Positions 37,409-45,542 of a stretch of 64,000 nucleotides of DNA are shown piece after piece (position 1 is the stretch's first letter; each line of letters begins with the position of its first letter). The position numbers and the translations under genes are program-made. This stretch comes from an uncultured Clostridia bacterium. Its GTDB lineage: Bacteria > Bacillota > Clostridia > TANB77 > UBA1234. The notes under the pieces are model-generated. The model searched no databases and had not been told where the DNA came from. It worked only from the letters and a program-made list of their open reading frames with translations. The stretch covers positions 124,001-188,000 of the forward strand of contig CAKPEV010000001.1 of the NCBI GenBank assembly GCA_934149405.1, in the 5' to 3' direction.

Positions 37409-38311
37409 TTATAAATACTTTCCTTGATATATTTCTTCCTCTTTAAGCCTTTTTTCTATACCGTTCATTATCCACTTTTTATGCAAATTCCAACTAGGTG
37501 CCACTAAAATATCTTTTGGTGCATCACCAGATATTCTATGAATAATAAATTTTTTATCTAAATTTCCAATTGCTAGGCAAGCTAAATTTATATATTCCTC
37601 TAATTCAAGTGGCTTATATTCTCCTCGCATATACATTTCTTCTAATTTTGTATTTTTTATTATGTAAGTTGAATGAATTTTTACTCCTTGAATATTGTGT
37701 GCATTTATAAATTTAACAGTGTCCATGAGATCATCTTCATTCTCGCCCGGAAGGCCAATCATTATATGTGCTACAACATCTATTCCAAATTTATTTAATA
37801 TATTCACAGCATCTGTAAAAACACTGCTTTTGTAACCTCTATTTATTATTTCTGCTGTTTTATCATTTGATGTTTGAAGACCAAGTTCCACCACGACATA
37901 ATATTTTTCTTTATACGAATTTAAAAGTTGTGCTATCTCTTCTGTTATACAATCTGGTCGTGTTGCAACTTCAAGCCCAACAATTCTTTCGTCTATCAAA
38001 GCTGAATCGTATTTTTTTCTTAACTCTTCAATATTTCCATAAGTATTTGTGAAATTTTGAAAATATATAATAAACTTATTAGCTCTTTCACCTCTATAAG
38101 ATGATAAATGCTTTCTTACTTGTTCACTTATACTATTTTTAAAATTTAAATGTTCTCCGCTCCCAGCTTCGCCACAAAAAACACAACCGCCATATCCGCA
38201 CTTTCCATCACGATTAGGACATGTAAAACCTCCGTCTATACAAATTTTTAACACTCTTTCTCCAAACTTATTTATCAAATATTCATTAAGATGGTTATAT
38301 CTATTTTGCAT
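37409..38311 (-). CDS. radical SAM protein, TIGR01212/YhcC family
   Basis: 300 aa. The iron-sulfur site is CPNRDGKCGYGGCVFC near residue 31; other blocks are YFQNFTNTYG, GLEVATRPDC and VELGLQTSNDKTAE, typical of YhcC-type radical SAM proteins, whose substrate is not firmly established. The ATG at 38311 is chosen because GGAG lies 9 bases upstream and the family starts MxxRYxxL. A longer upstream reading is not supported. Confidence 0.9.
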   Translation of the reverse strand: MQNRYNHLNEYLINKFGERVLKICIDGGFTCPNRDGKCGYGGCVFCGEAGSGEHLNFKNSISEQVRKHLSSYRGERANKFIIYFQNFTNTYGNIEELRKKYDSALIDERIVGLEVATRPDCITEEIAQLLNSYKEKYYVVVELGLQTSNDKTAEIINRGYKSSVFTDAVNILNKFGIDVVAHIMIGLPGENEDDLMDTVKFINAHNIQGVKIHSTYIIKNTKLEEMYMRGEYKPLELEEYINLACLAIGNLDKKFIIHRISGDAPKDILVAPSWNLHKKWIMNGIEKRLKEEEIYQGKYL

Positions 38312-38416
38312 AATATATACTCCTATAAAAATTTTTTCACATATCACAGATATCAATCCAGCCATTATTTTCTACCTTCTTAAACTCACAGTACAATTAT
38401 ACACTATTTTCAGATA

Positions 38417-38453
38417 AAAAAATAGATGGCAAAAAAATTACCATCTATTTTTT
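38417..38453. terminator. terminator of the GNAT gene
   Basis: AAAAAATAGATGG pairs with CCATCTATTTTTT around 11 bases; it ends one base before the GNAT stop and has T runs on both strands. Confidence 0.88.
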
Positions 38454-38454
38454 C

Positions 38455-38991
38455 TCATCTTAAATAAACCTTATAAATCTCGTACTTTTCTTGCTTACTT
38501 GATTTACCTTCTTCGTTTTGTTCAGTTGCTCCTGTTTTTTCGTTCACAGTCTTTATGAAAACACCTCCAATCTTTTTGATTTGCCGTATAGATGCTTCAT
38601 TCTCCGTGTTGATTTTCATTTCGAGCTCGCTGTAATCCGTATTGATCCGGAGCCATTTCATAAAGGCTAGCATTGCATCAGTCATGAGACCTTTTCCACG
38701 ATGCTCCTTTGCAAGAAGTGCAGATACATCTAAGCACTTTCCGATTGTTCGTACTGCCACGATACAGCCAACTTCTTCGCCTTCGCATTCTATCATAAGA
38801 TAGAAGTCGTTTTTCAGATCCCCTTTTGAATAGCAGTTGTAGACTGTATCGTCCGCCTCTTCTATGTCCTTTTGGTATGCGTATGGAACAAACCGCTCCA
38901 CAAGTTCATCGTCTTTTACCATGTTGTAAAATGCTCTTGAGTCACAGATATTAAACGGACGGAGCACACACCTATTACCTTGAATTATCAT
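38455..38991 (-). CDS. GNAT family N-acetyltransferase in a one-gene unit
   Basis: 178 aa RimJ/RimL-like acetyltransferase. RPFNICDSRAFYNMV opens the fold; the acetyl-CoA loop is EHRGKGLMTDAM; NTENEASIRQIKKIGGVF is the classic closing motif. Target unknown. It has its own promoter (38.5 kb unit, TTGAAT-17-TATAAT) and terminator. Composition is distinctly less AT-rich than the flanking genes, and three arginines are CGG (ERF, LRI, IRQ), a codon not used for arginine in host-type genes here, pointing to recent acquisition. None of these is in a CGGAA context. Confidence 0.9.
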   Translation of the reverse strand: MIIQGNRCVLRPFNICDSRAFYNMVKDDELVERFVPYAYQKDIEEADDTVYNCYSKGDLKNDFYLMIECEGEEVGCIVAVRTIGKCLDVSALLAKEHRGKGLMTDAMLAFMKWLRINTDYSELEMKINTENEASIRQIKKIGGVFIKTVNEKTGATEQNEEGKSSKQEKYEIYKVYLR

Positions 38992-39021
38992 AATACCCTC
39001 CTAATTTTTAATTGCTTGTTC

Positions 39022-39050
39022 ATTATACCACTTTATTATGTAAAATTCAA
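39022..39050 (-). promoter_or_regulatory. promoter of the GNAT gene
   Basis: Minus strand TTGAAT (39050-39045), 17-bp spacer, TATAAT (39027-39022). Confidence 0.7.
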
Positions 39051-39162
39051 TATTTTTTGATTTTTTACTAATAAATCAACTTTTAACAATTATTTTTCAT
39101 ATACTTTTATTAGGCTATATTAATTATCCGCTTAGTACGGCTTTGGGTCTTCTGAATACAAC

Positions 39163-39195
39163 AAAAAACTGGCTTGTAATAACAAACCAGTCTTT
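39163..39195 (-). terminator. terminator of the 39244 gene
   Basis: ACTGGTTTG/CAAGCCAGT stem with a TTATTA loop on the minus strand, followed by TTTTTT; about 50 bases past the stop. Confidence 0.85.
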
Positions 39196-39243
39196 TATTC
39201 AAACTATGCGCTAAACCATATTTTCTATAACAAACCTCTCTTT

Positions 39244-39720
39244 TTATGCTTTCGACATAAGTTTTTCGATGTACTCCGGAGTTACCCACGCATACGTAAT
39301 AACATCAAAAAGCGCCCTTTTAAAAATTATTATATTTAAGAAGTTTCTCCTACAAAAAGTCTCTATATTTTCAGTAGAGTCAGCATATTTTTCGGTCCAT
39401 TTTCTTGCTTCTTCCCGACTAAATCTAAAGTGTTCTCTTAGCTTGATGTCATTTTCATATACACGAAATGTCCTTATTTCTGCTCCTTCGCCACCATGCA
39501 TTTTGGTATTATAGACTGCCTTTTTTGCGATTTGCTTGGCAATGTCAAGCGTAACTATGGATTCTATAATTACCTTATGCAAAATGTTGTAAAAAGTGTT
39601 CTTGCTTACCTCATACCTTTCCGAGAAAAAATCGCCAGAGACAGAATACGGGGTATTGGCATATTCCGTTGCAATCACTAGCATTTCGTACCGTGATAAC
39701 TGCTTAATAGTCCGTTTCAT
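39244..39720 (-). CDS. hypothetical protein, 158 aa, in a one-gene unit
   Basis: Not recognised. Helical and charged; FFSERYEVSKNTFYNILHKV could be a helix-turn-helix, suggesting a small regulator (inference only). It has its own promoter (39775-39803) and terminator. Base composition is less AT-rich than neighbours, and CGG encodes three arginines (KRT at codon 3, SRY, SREE), unlike the core genes. AGGAGG lies upstream of the start. Confidence 0.7.
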   Translation of the reverse strand: MKRTIKQLSRYEMLVIATEYANTPYSVSGDFFSERYEVSKNTFYNILHKVIIESIVTLDIAKQIAKKAVYNTKMHGGEGAEIRTFRVYENDIKLREHFRFSREEARKWTEKYADSTENIETFCRRNFLNIIIFKRALFDVITYAWVTPEYIEKLMSKA

Positions 39721-39774
39721 AAATTCTTCCTCCTAAAATATAAGTTGAAGTTGTAAACCATCTTATCTGCCATA

Positions 39775-39803
39775 ATTATATACTAAATTTTTAATACAGT
39801 CAA
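39775..39803 (-). promoter_or_regulatory. promoter of the 39244 gene
   Basis: Minus strand TTGACT (39803-39798), 17-bp spacer, TATAAT (39780-39775). Confidence 0.78.
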
Positions 39804-39875
39804 ATTTTATCAGTTATCTCCTATTATAGCTTTTTAAATCGTGTAATACAAAGACATAATCAAAAACATTATTAT

Positions 39876-40412
39876 TTATTCACTAATATTCTCGTTCAAA
39901 TTAATGGATTTAACCATTTTTCCGTCTAATGTCTTTAATTCTATATCATCATTATTTATAACAATATAGCATCTTAAATCAGTTCCTCTAGGTCTTGATA
40001 TTGAGCCAGGATTGCCTAGAATCTTTCCATTTTGCTTTTGTAGCATTGGAACATGAGTATGTCCTTGTATAAAGATTTCTCCACAGTTTGGTGGTAATTC
40101 AGTAGTGTTATAATAATATCCGTGAGTTATTGTAACTAACTTGCTATTTATATACAAAATATCCATGTCGTACATTTCAAAATCTAATAATTCTTCAAAC
40201 GCAATCGTATCGCAATTTCCTCTAATCACTTCCACTTTTTCTTTTATTCCATTTAAAATTTTTGCAATTTCTTCATTAGCCTCTCTATCCATACTAGCTG
40301 CAGTATCGCCTAAAAGTATTAATTTATCAGCTTTTTCATTTATATATATATCAATTACCCTATTCAAGCCATCAACACTTCCATGTATATCTGATACAAA
40401 AATATATTTCAT
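39876..40412 (-). CDS. YfcE-like metallophosphoesterase
   Basis: 178 aa calcineurin-type phosphoesterase. The metal-binding motifs are in order: SDIHG, LGDTA, GNCD, THGYYY and GHTHVP. YfcE/MJ0936-type enzymes hydrolyse phosphodiesters in vitro; the natural substrate is not known. Monocistronic. Confidence 0.92.
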   Translation of the reverse strand: MKYIFVSDIHGSVDGLNRVIDIYINEKADKLILLGDTAASMDREANEEIAKILNGIKEKVEVIRGNCDTIAFEELLDFEMYDMDILYINSKLVTITHGYYYNTTELPPNCGEIFIQGHTHVPMLQKQNGKILGNPGSISRPRGTDLRCYIVINNDDIELKTLDGKMVKSINLNENISE

Positions 40413-40628
40413 ATATTTTAAGCCCCTTTCAAATTATCTATTAGTCAATATAGCACAAATAAAAGAACATTGCAAAATAAAGAATTCAAACGGTTCATAA
40501 TATGTTAATATTGCCAAAATTTTCATTTAGCAAAATATTAAAAACTTGATTATATAATTTTAGTTTTGATAGCAAACCCAAGCTATTGAAAAAGCAAAGT
40601 CTTTATAATTTATTGTTTTTAGGCATAA

Positions 40629-40661
40629 AAATTGCCAGTGCATTTGTTGCACCGGCAATCA
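40629..40661 (-). terminator. terminator of hsp20
   Basis: ATTGCCGGTGCA pairs with TGCACTGGCAAT on the minus strand around ACAAA, followed by TTTTTA, just past the hsp20 stop. Confidence 0.88.
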
Positions 40662-40665
40662 CTAA

Positions 40666-41088
40666 TTATTCTTCGAAAATTTGAACATATTTCTTTTCTG
40701 GCAATTCCTTCTTTTCTTCTTTCTTAGGTATATCCAAGCTCAATATACCATTTTTGAATGAAGCTTTAACATCTTCACTCTTAATTTGTTCACCTACATA
40801 AAAACTTCTTGAACAACTTCCTGTATATCTTTCTCTTCTTACAAATCTGCCATTTTCTTTTTCTTCATGATTTGAATCAATTGTAGCTTGAACTGTTAAA
40901 TATCCATCATCAACTGAAATTTTAATATTGTCTTTATTGTAACCTGGCAAATCAATGTCTATCAAATATTTATCTTTCTTTTCTCTTATATCTGCTTTCA
41001 TAACTCTTGTTTCATGTTCTGTAAAGAATGGATCTCTAAACATTTCTCCTATCAAATCAAAATCATTTCTTCTTGGTATCATCATCAT
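40666..41088 (-). CDS. Hsp20/alpha-crystallin small heat-shock protein
   Basis: 140 aa holdase chaperone. The alpha-crystallin domain spans about 28-125: MKADIREKKDKYLIDIDLPG, KISVDDGYLTVQA, and the conserved FKNGILSLDIPK. N- and C-terminal arms are short. Its promoter overlaps a CIRCE operator, so it should be repressed by HrcA and induced by heat. GGAGAG lies upstream of the start. Confidence 0.95.
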   Translation of the reverse strand: MMMIPRRNDFDLIGEMFRDPFFTEHETRVMKADIREKKDKYLIDIDLPGYNKDNIKISVDDGYLTVQATIDSNHEEKENGRFVRRERYTGSCSRSFYVGEQIKSEDVKASFKNGILSLDIPKKEEKKELPEKKYVQIFEE

Positions 41089-41190
41089 ATAAATCTCTCC
41101 TTTTTATCTTTATGTGTTGATACATACTTAGCACATATAATTTTTTATTCAAACTCTATAAAAAGTATCTTTTAACTTTTTACAATTTAT

Positions 41191-41218
41191 ATTATATCCC
41201 TCTTTTTAGCACTGTCAA
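41191..41218 (-). promoter_or_regulatory. sigma-A promoter of hsp20
   Basis: Minus strand TTGACA (41218-41213), 16-bp spacer, TATAAT (41196-41191). The -35 box lies inside the CIRCE element. Confidence 0.88.
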
Positions 41219-41232
41219 TACGAGAGTGCTAA
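41206..41232. promoter_or_regulatory. CIRCE operator (HrcA binding site)
   Basis: TTAGCACTG, nine bases, GAGTGCTAA: the CIRCE inverted repeat with one mismatch (G for C in the left arm). It covers the hsp20 -35 box, so HrcA binding would block RNA polymerase. Confidence 0.93.
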
Positions 41233-41279
41233 AATTCACATAATATTCACAATTGCAGTCTATGTTATTTACATAATAC

Positions 41280-41308
41280 TTGACAGTTTTTAATTATTGT
41301 TGTAAAAT
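41280..41308 (+). promoter_or_regulatory. promoter of the 41362 gene
   Basis: TTGACA (41280-41285), 17-bp spacer, TAAAAT (41303-41308). It is divergent from the hsp20 promoter about 50 bp away. Confidence 0.75.
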
Positions 41309-41361
41309 GGTCGAGCAAGTTTATTATTATATATGTCCTACGAATTGAAAGGAGGAGAAAT

Positions 41362-41733
41362 ATGCGGCTTTACACACCTGTGGCCACAATTTCAGTTGAG
41401 CATTCAGTTTTGGATGAAAATAGCACTTCATATCGGTTTTCAACAGAACTTGGCATGAACAATTCAATGATTGCAATGCGAAAATTCTTGAAGGAGCTTC
41501 CATCCACTAAGTTAGTGCGAATCCGCGAGTGTAACCACGACCCCTATGACAATCTGAGATACTCAATAAGTGATGTCTTAATAGTCCAAAAAATGAATGT
41601 ACTCATCCGCAGAGATGAGCTTGAAACACTGGAGGACCTAACCGATAAACACTTCTTTTGTGTTACGTATGGTTTTCCGAAAGCAAGAGACGAGTTAGCT
41701 CGAATCTTGACTCACGATTTTTGTATAAAGTAA
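41362..41733 (+). CDS. hypothetical protein, 123 aa, in a one-gene unit
   Basis: Not recognised. No signal peptide or membrane segment; beta-rich start (LYTPVATISVEHSVLD) and helical remainder. It has its own promoter and terminator and an AGGAGG ribosome site. Composition is less AT-rich than neighbours, with CGN arginine codons frequent; CGG is codon 2 and also encodes the Arg of YRFSTE. Member of the set of foreign-looking units described in the findings. Confidence 0.7.
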   Translation: MRLYTPVATISVEHSVLDENSTSYRFSTELGMNNSMIAMRKFLKELPSTKLVRIRECNHDPYDNLRYSISDVLIVQKMNVLIRRDELETLEDLTDKHFFCVTYGFPKARDELARILTHDFCIK

Positions 41734-41735
41734 AA

Positions 41736-41790
41736 AACACCTCATATCAATTGCTTAAACCTAAGCTTTTGATATGAGGTGTTTTTATAT
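41736..41790. terminator. bidirectional terminator between the 41362 gene and mnmA
   Basis: An 18-bp outer stem (AAAAACACCTCATATCAA with its complement, 41736-41787) plus an inner GCTTA/TAAGC pair. T runs on both strands end the small gene and the SUF-mnmA operon. Confidence 0.92.
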
Positions 41791-41795
41791 TTCAT

Positions 41796-42848
41796 CTAAA
41801 TTATTTTTCCTCCGCCAACTACTATGTCATCAACATAGAATACTGCTGATTGTCCTGGTGTTACTGCTCTTTGTGGTTCGTAAAACTCCACTTTTATCTT
41901 ATCATCTTCTTGCTTTATTCTCGCTTTAGCCATCTTTGCTGTGTAACGCGTTTTTACTTCGACTTCCATCCAGTCTTTTATCTCATCTACTAGTATTAGA
42001 TTTACTTCTTTTACTTCTATTTTGTCTGTGTATAGGTCTTTTTCTTCTCCAACTATTACTTCGTTTTTTGCTTTGTTAAAGCCAACAACGAAAAGTGGAA
42101 CTTTATTTGATATTCCAAGCCCTTTTCTTTGTCCTATTGTGTAATTATATAGACCTGTATGTTTGCCTAAGACTTTTCCACTCTTGTCTACAATATTGCC
42201 TTCTACTGTCTTTATATCTGAATTGTTTTCTAAGAATTTTTTATAATTTCCATCTGGCACAAAACATATATCTTCACTATCTGGTTTGTTTGCTACTTTT
42301 AAGTTATTTTCTCTTGCTATTTTTCTTATTTCTTCTTTTTCTTCATAGTCTGCAAGTGGAAATAATACATGTGCTACCAAATCTTTTGGCATATTCCATA
42401 ATACATAGCTTTGGTCTTTTCTTATTGATTTTGATTTTTTTAGAACCCATCTACCATATTTCTCGCTATATTCTGTTTTTGCATAATGGCCTGTTGCTAT
42501 ATAATTGCAACCTAACTCTTTTGCTTTTTCATACATGAAGCCAAATTTCATGTATTTATTGCACTCTATGCAAGGATTTGGTGTTCTACAATTTGCATAA
42601 CAACAAATAAAATCATCTATTACATGTTTTTTAAATTCATCTTTGTAGTTATATGTAAAATGCGGTATTTCTAATTGATTGCACACATTTTTAGCATCTA
42701 TATAAGTATCTATATTGCAACAGCTACTGCCTGAAAAAAGTTCAAGTGTTGCACCTATTACTTCATATCCTTCATTTTTTAGCAAAAGTGCAGAAACTGA
42801 GCTATCAACCCCTCCACTCATGCCAAGTAATACTCTTTTATTTTCCAT
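41796..42848 (-). CDS. mnmA: tRNA-uridine 2-sulfurtransferase MnmA
   Basis: 350 aa. Makes 2-thiouridine at position 34 of Glu, Gln and Lys tRNAs. PP-loop SGGVDSS (10-16), first catalytic Cys in TPNPCIECN, second in SEDICFVPDG, and TIGQRKGLGI are present. Its start directly abuts the sufU stop, so it is the last gene of the SUF operon; this fits sulfur being passed from the SufS desulfurase to tRNA thiolation. Confidence 0.96.
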   Translation of the reverse strand: MENKRVLLGMSGGVDSSVSALLLKNEGYEVIGATLELFSGSSCCNIDTYIDAKNVCNQLEIPHFTYNYKDEFKKHVIDDFICCYANCRTPNPCIECNKYMKFGFMYEKAKELGCNYIATGHYAKTEYSEKYGRWVLKKSKSIRKDQSYVLWNMPKDLVAHVLFPLADYEEKEEIRKIARENNLKVANKPDSEDICFVPDGNYKKFLENNSDIKTVEGNIVDKSGKVLGKHTGLYNYTIGQRKGLGISNKVPLFVVGFNKAKNEVIVGEEKDLYTDKIEVKEVNLILVDEIKDWMEVEVKTRYTAKMAKARIKQEDDKIKVEFYEPQRAVTPGQSAVFYVDDIVVGGGKII

Positions 42849-43286
42849 TTATTCTTCCTCACTTCCAAGACATTCTTCGATTGTATGCCAAGCAAGGAGT
42901 GCACACTTTACTCTCGCAGGCATATTAGATATATTCTTAAAGGCTATTGCATCCTCTAGCTTTTTTAGTTCATTTTCATCTTTTGTTTCTCTTTTTATCA
43001 TTTCGATAAATGTTTTTACAATTTCTTTTGCTTCTTCTATTTTCTTACCTCTTAATGTGTCTATCATAATAGAAGTTGATGCTTGAGAAATTGCACATCC
43101 ATGCCCTGTAAAAGCTAAGTCTTCGATTGTATCACCGTTTATTTTTACTTCTAATTTTATTTCATCACCACAGTTTGGATTATGTCCCATTTTGCAACAT
43201 GCAGCACCTTCTAGTTCTTTTTTGTTGTAAGAGTTCATGCTATGTTCCATTATTAGGTCATTATATACATCTGATAGTTCGTCCAT
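42849..43286 (-). CDS. sufU: SufU iron-sulfur/sulfur-transfer protein
   Basis: 145 aa. Three conserved cysteines (NPNCGD, GHGCAIS, RVKCALLAW) with the Asp of GD give the SufU zinc/sulfur site. SufU receives sulfur from SufS in Gram-positive SUF systems. Between sufS and mnmA, 9 bases after sufS. Confidence 0.95.
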   Translation of the reverse strand: MDELSDVYNDLIMEHSMNSYNKKELEGAACCKMGHNPNCGDEIKLEVKINGDTIEDLAFTGHGCAISQASTSIMIDTLRGKKIEEAKEIVKTFIEMIKRETKDENELKKLEDAIAFKNISNMPARVKCALLAWHTIEECLGSEEE

Positions 43287-43295
43287 ATTTTTCTC

Positions 43296-44519
43296 CTAAT
43301 CTTTAATGTATTTTCTAAACATATTATACGCCTTATTTAAGGCTTTAACAAGTCTATCAACATCTTCTTTTGTGTTGTAGAAATAAAAACTTGCTCTACA
43401 AGTAGAATCTATTCCTAAAAATCTCATTAGTGGCTGTGCACAGTGATTGCCAGAGCGAACGCACACATTTTCTGAATCTAATATACTTGCAACATCATGT
43501 GGATGTACGCCATTTATATTAAAAGAAATTACTGAAGAATGATTTTCTCTGTTTGGTGTCATATAAATGGTTAAGAAGTCTAATTTTGAAAGCTCATCTA
43601 TCGCATAACTTACAACTTCTTTTTCTATTTTATCAATCTCTTCGTATCCTATTTTTTCAATGTAGTCAATTGCGGCTGAAAGACCTACAACGCCTTCTAC
43701 ATTTTGTGTGCCTGCCTCAAATTTATTTGGAAGTGGTGCAAATGTTGTATTTTGTTCATACACATATTCAATCATATCTCCGCCCATTAAAAACGGATTC
43801 ATTTTATTTAATATTTCTCTTTTTCCATAAAGTACGCCTATTCCAAGTGGTGCAAGCATTTTATGTCCAGAAAAAGCAAGAAAATCTGCATCCAAATCTC
43901 TAACATCAACTTTCATATGGGGAATACTTTGTGATGCATCTACTAACACTTTTGCGCCTTTTTTATGTGCATATTTTATTATTTCTTTGACATTATTGAT
44001 TGTGCCTAAAACGTTTGAAACCTGCATAATCGCAACAATTTTAGTCTTATCTGTTATCTTAGATTCTATCTCTTCTTTTGAAAGTTCAAAGTCTTTATTT
44101 ATATACATGTATTTTAAAGTGCTTTTTGTTTTTTTAGTAACCATTTGCCAAGGAACTAAGTTCGAATGATGTTCCATTATTGATAAAACAACTTCATCTC
44201 CCTCAGAAAGGTTATCTAGTCCATAAGAATATGCAACCAAATTTAGGCTTTCGCTTGCATTTTTAGAAAATATTATTTCTTCTGGATATTTTGCATTTAT
44301 AAAGTTTGCAATTTTAGCTCTTGCACCCTCATAAAGTTCAGTCGCCTCAACACTTAACGAGTACGCTCCTCTATGAGGATTAGCATTACTTTTTTCATAA
44401 TATTCATTTATTTTATCTAGTACATATCTAGGCTTTTGCGTGGTAGCACCACTATCTAAATATGCGATATTTTTGTTTTCAAATATCGGAAAATCCTTTT
44501 TTATTTCTTCTATATTCAT
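43296..44519 (-). CDS. sufS: cysteine desulfurase SufS
   Basis: 407 aa PLP enzyme (class V aminotransferase fold, group II). The PLP lysine is in AFSGHKMLAPLG (about 226) and the catalytic cysteine in VRSGNHCAQPLM (about 364). Supplies persulfide sulfur to SufU and hence SufBCD and MnmA. Start follows AAGGG; 12 bases after sufD. Confidence 0.96.
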   Translation of the reverse strand: MNIEEIKKDFPIFENKNIAYLDSGATTQKPRYVLDKINEYYEKSNANPHRGAYSLSVEATELYEGARAKIANFINAKYPEEIIFSKNASESLNLVAYSYGLDNLSEGDEVVLSIMEHHSNLVPWQMVTKKTKSTLKYMYINKDFELSKEEIESKITDKTKIVAIMQVSNVLGTINNVKEIIKYAHKKGAKVLVDASQSIPHMKVDVRDLDADFLAFSGHKMLAPLGIGVLYGKREILNKMNPFLMGGDMIEYVYEQNTTFAPLPNKFEAGTQNVEGVVGLSAAIDYIEKIGYEEIDKIEKEVVSYAIDELSKLDFLTIYMTPNRENHSSVISFNINGVHPHDVASILDSENVCVRSGNHCAQPLMRFLGIDSTCRASFYFYNTKEDVDRLVKALNKAYNMFRKYIKD

Positions 44520-44531
44520 ACTAATCCCTTT

Positions 44532-45540
44532 TTAATTCAATTTTTCATCAATTTTATTTATAATCTCGTTTCTCAACTCTTCATTATTTATTCTGTCTAT
44601 AATCTTTGAAAAGTTTGATTTTACAAGCAATTTAACGGCTTCTTTATAACTTAGTCCTCTAGACATTATATAAAATACAACTTTATCATCTACTCTACCA
44701 GAAGCAGTCGAATGATTTCCGTGAGACATCATCTTCACTGCATAAAAGCATTGGAAGAGCAATTGATTTTGCATCTTTTGATAAAAGCATGCAATATTCA
44801 TTTTCGTTTCCTTTAGCCTTTTTCGAGCCCTTTTTAAAATCTATCGTTCCCTTAAAATGCTTTTTAGCTTTGTCTGAAAGCGAACCTTGAACATCGATAT
44901 CTACATTTGTTTTCTTTCCATAAAGTTCAACTATATAATTCAAATCTTTTATTTGATTATCTGTTCCTAAATAAACTGTCTTTATATCATTTCTTGAATT
45001 TTCGCCATTTACGCTCGAATAATAATTGCTAATACTTGTTTTTCCACCAATATCTATAATTGTATAATTTACATTTGAGTTCTTTTCTAAAACATTTTCA
45101 ATTGTTTCGAAAATATCTGAAGTCTCATTCATAAAATTTATTATATTAACATTTACTCTTGCATCTTCGTTTACAAATAGCTTTATTCCAGTATTTCTAA
45201 AGCACTTCTTGGCTGTACTTGCTCTATATTCTATCGTAATTGTAGAATCTCCTGTCGCATTTATTAAAATTTGATTTATAAGTGATAAATTTTCATCGTC
45301 GAAATTATATACAATCTTTTCTTCACTATTATTTAAATCTATTTTGATTTTGTTATTTGAATTTTCAAAACCAAGTCCAACTCCAAACTTAAAATTCAAA
45401 TCTTCTTTTAGTATTGAGGCACATTGTGGCATTTTTATATTTTTGAAATTTTCTGTAACTGCAGGCATTTCAACATCTAATTTAATATTATTTATATTGA
45501 AATTTTTAGAAGTTCTAATCGGTGTATTATTAAGTTCCAT
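44532..45540 (-). CDS. sufD: SufD iron-sulfur scaffold subunit, needs a +1 frameshift
   Basis: SufD forms the SufBCD scaffold. From 45540 the first frame gives a normal SufD to LLCSEDDVS (codon 273), then CGG (44721-44719) followed by eight unrelated codons and a stop at 44695. Skipping the C reads GGA AAT CAT as GNHSTASGRVDDKVVFYIMSRGLS, the conserved SufB/D C terminus, down to 44532. Corrected length is about 335 aa, normal for a clostridial SufD. All other suf genes are intact and SUF is usually essential, which argues against a dead gene. Alternatives: sequencing insertion or a truncated but functional protein. Confidence 0.85.
44719..44721 (-). other. in-frame CGG in sufD, +1 frameshift site
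   Basis: Zero frame GTC TCA CGG AAA; without the C, GTC TCA GGA AAT encodes VSGN, matching the family VxGNH motif. No Shine-Dalgarno-like sequence is obvious upstream. Confidence 0.85.
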
Positions 45541-45542
45541 AT

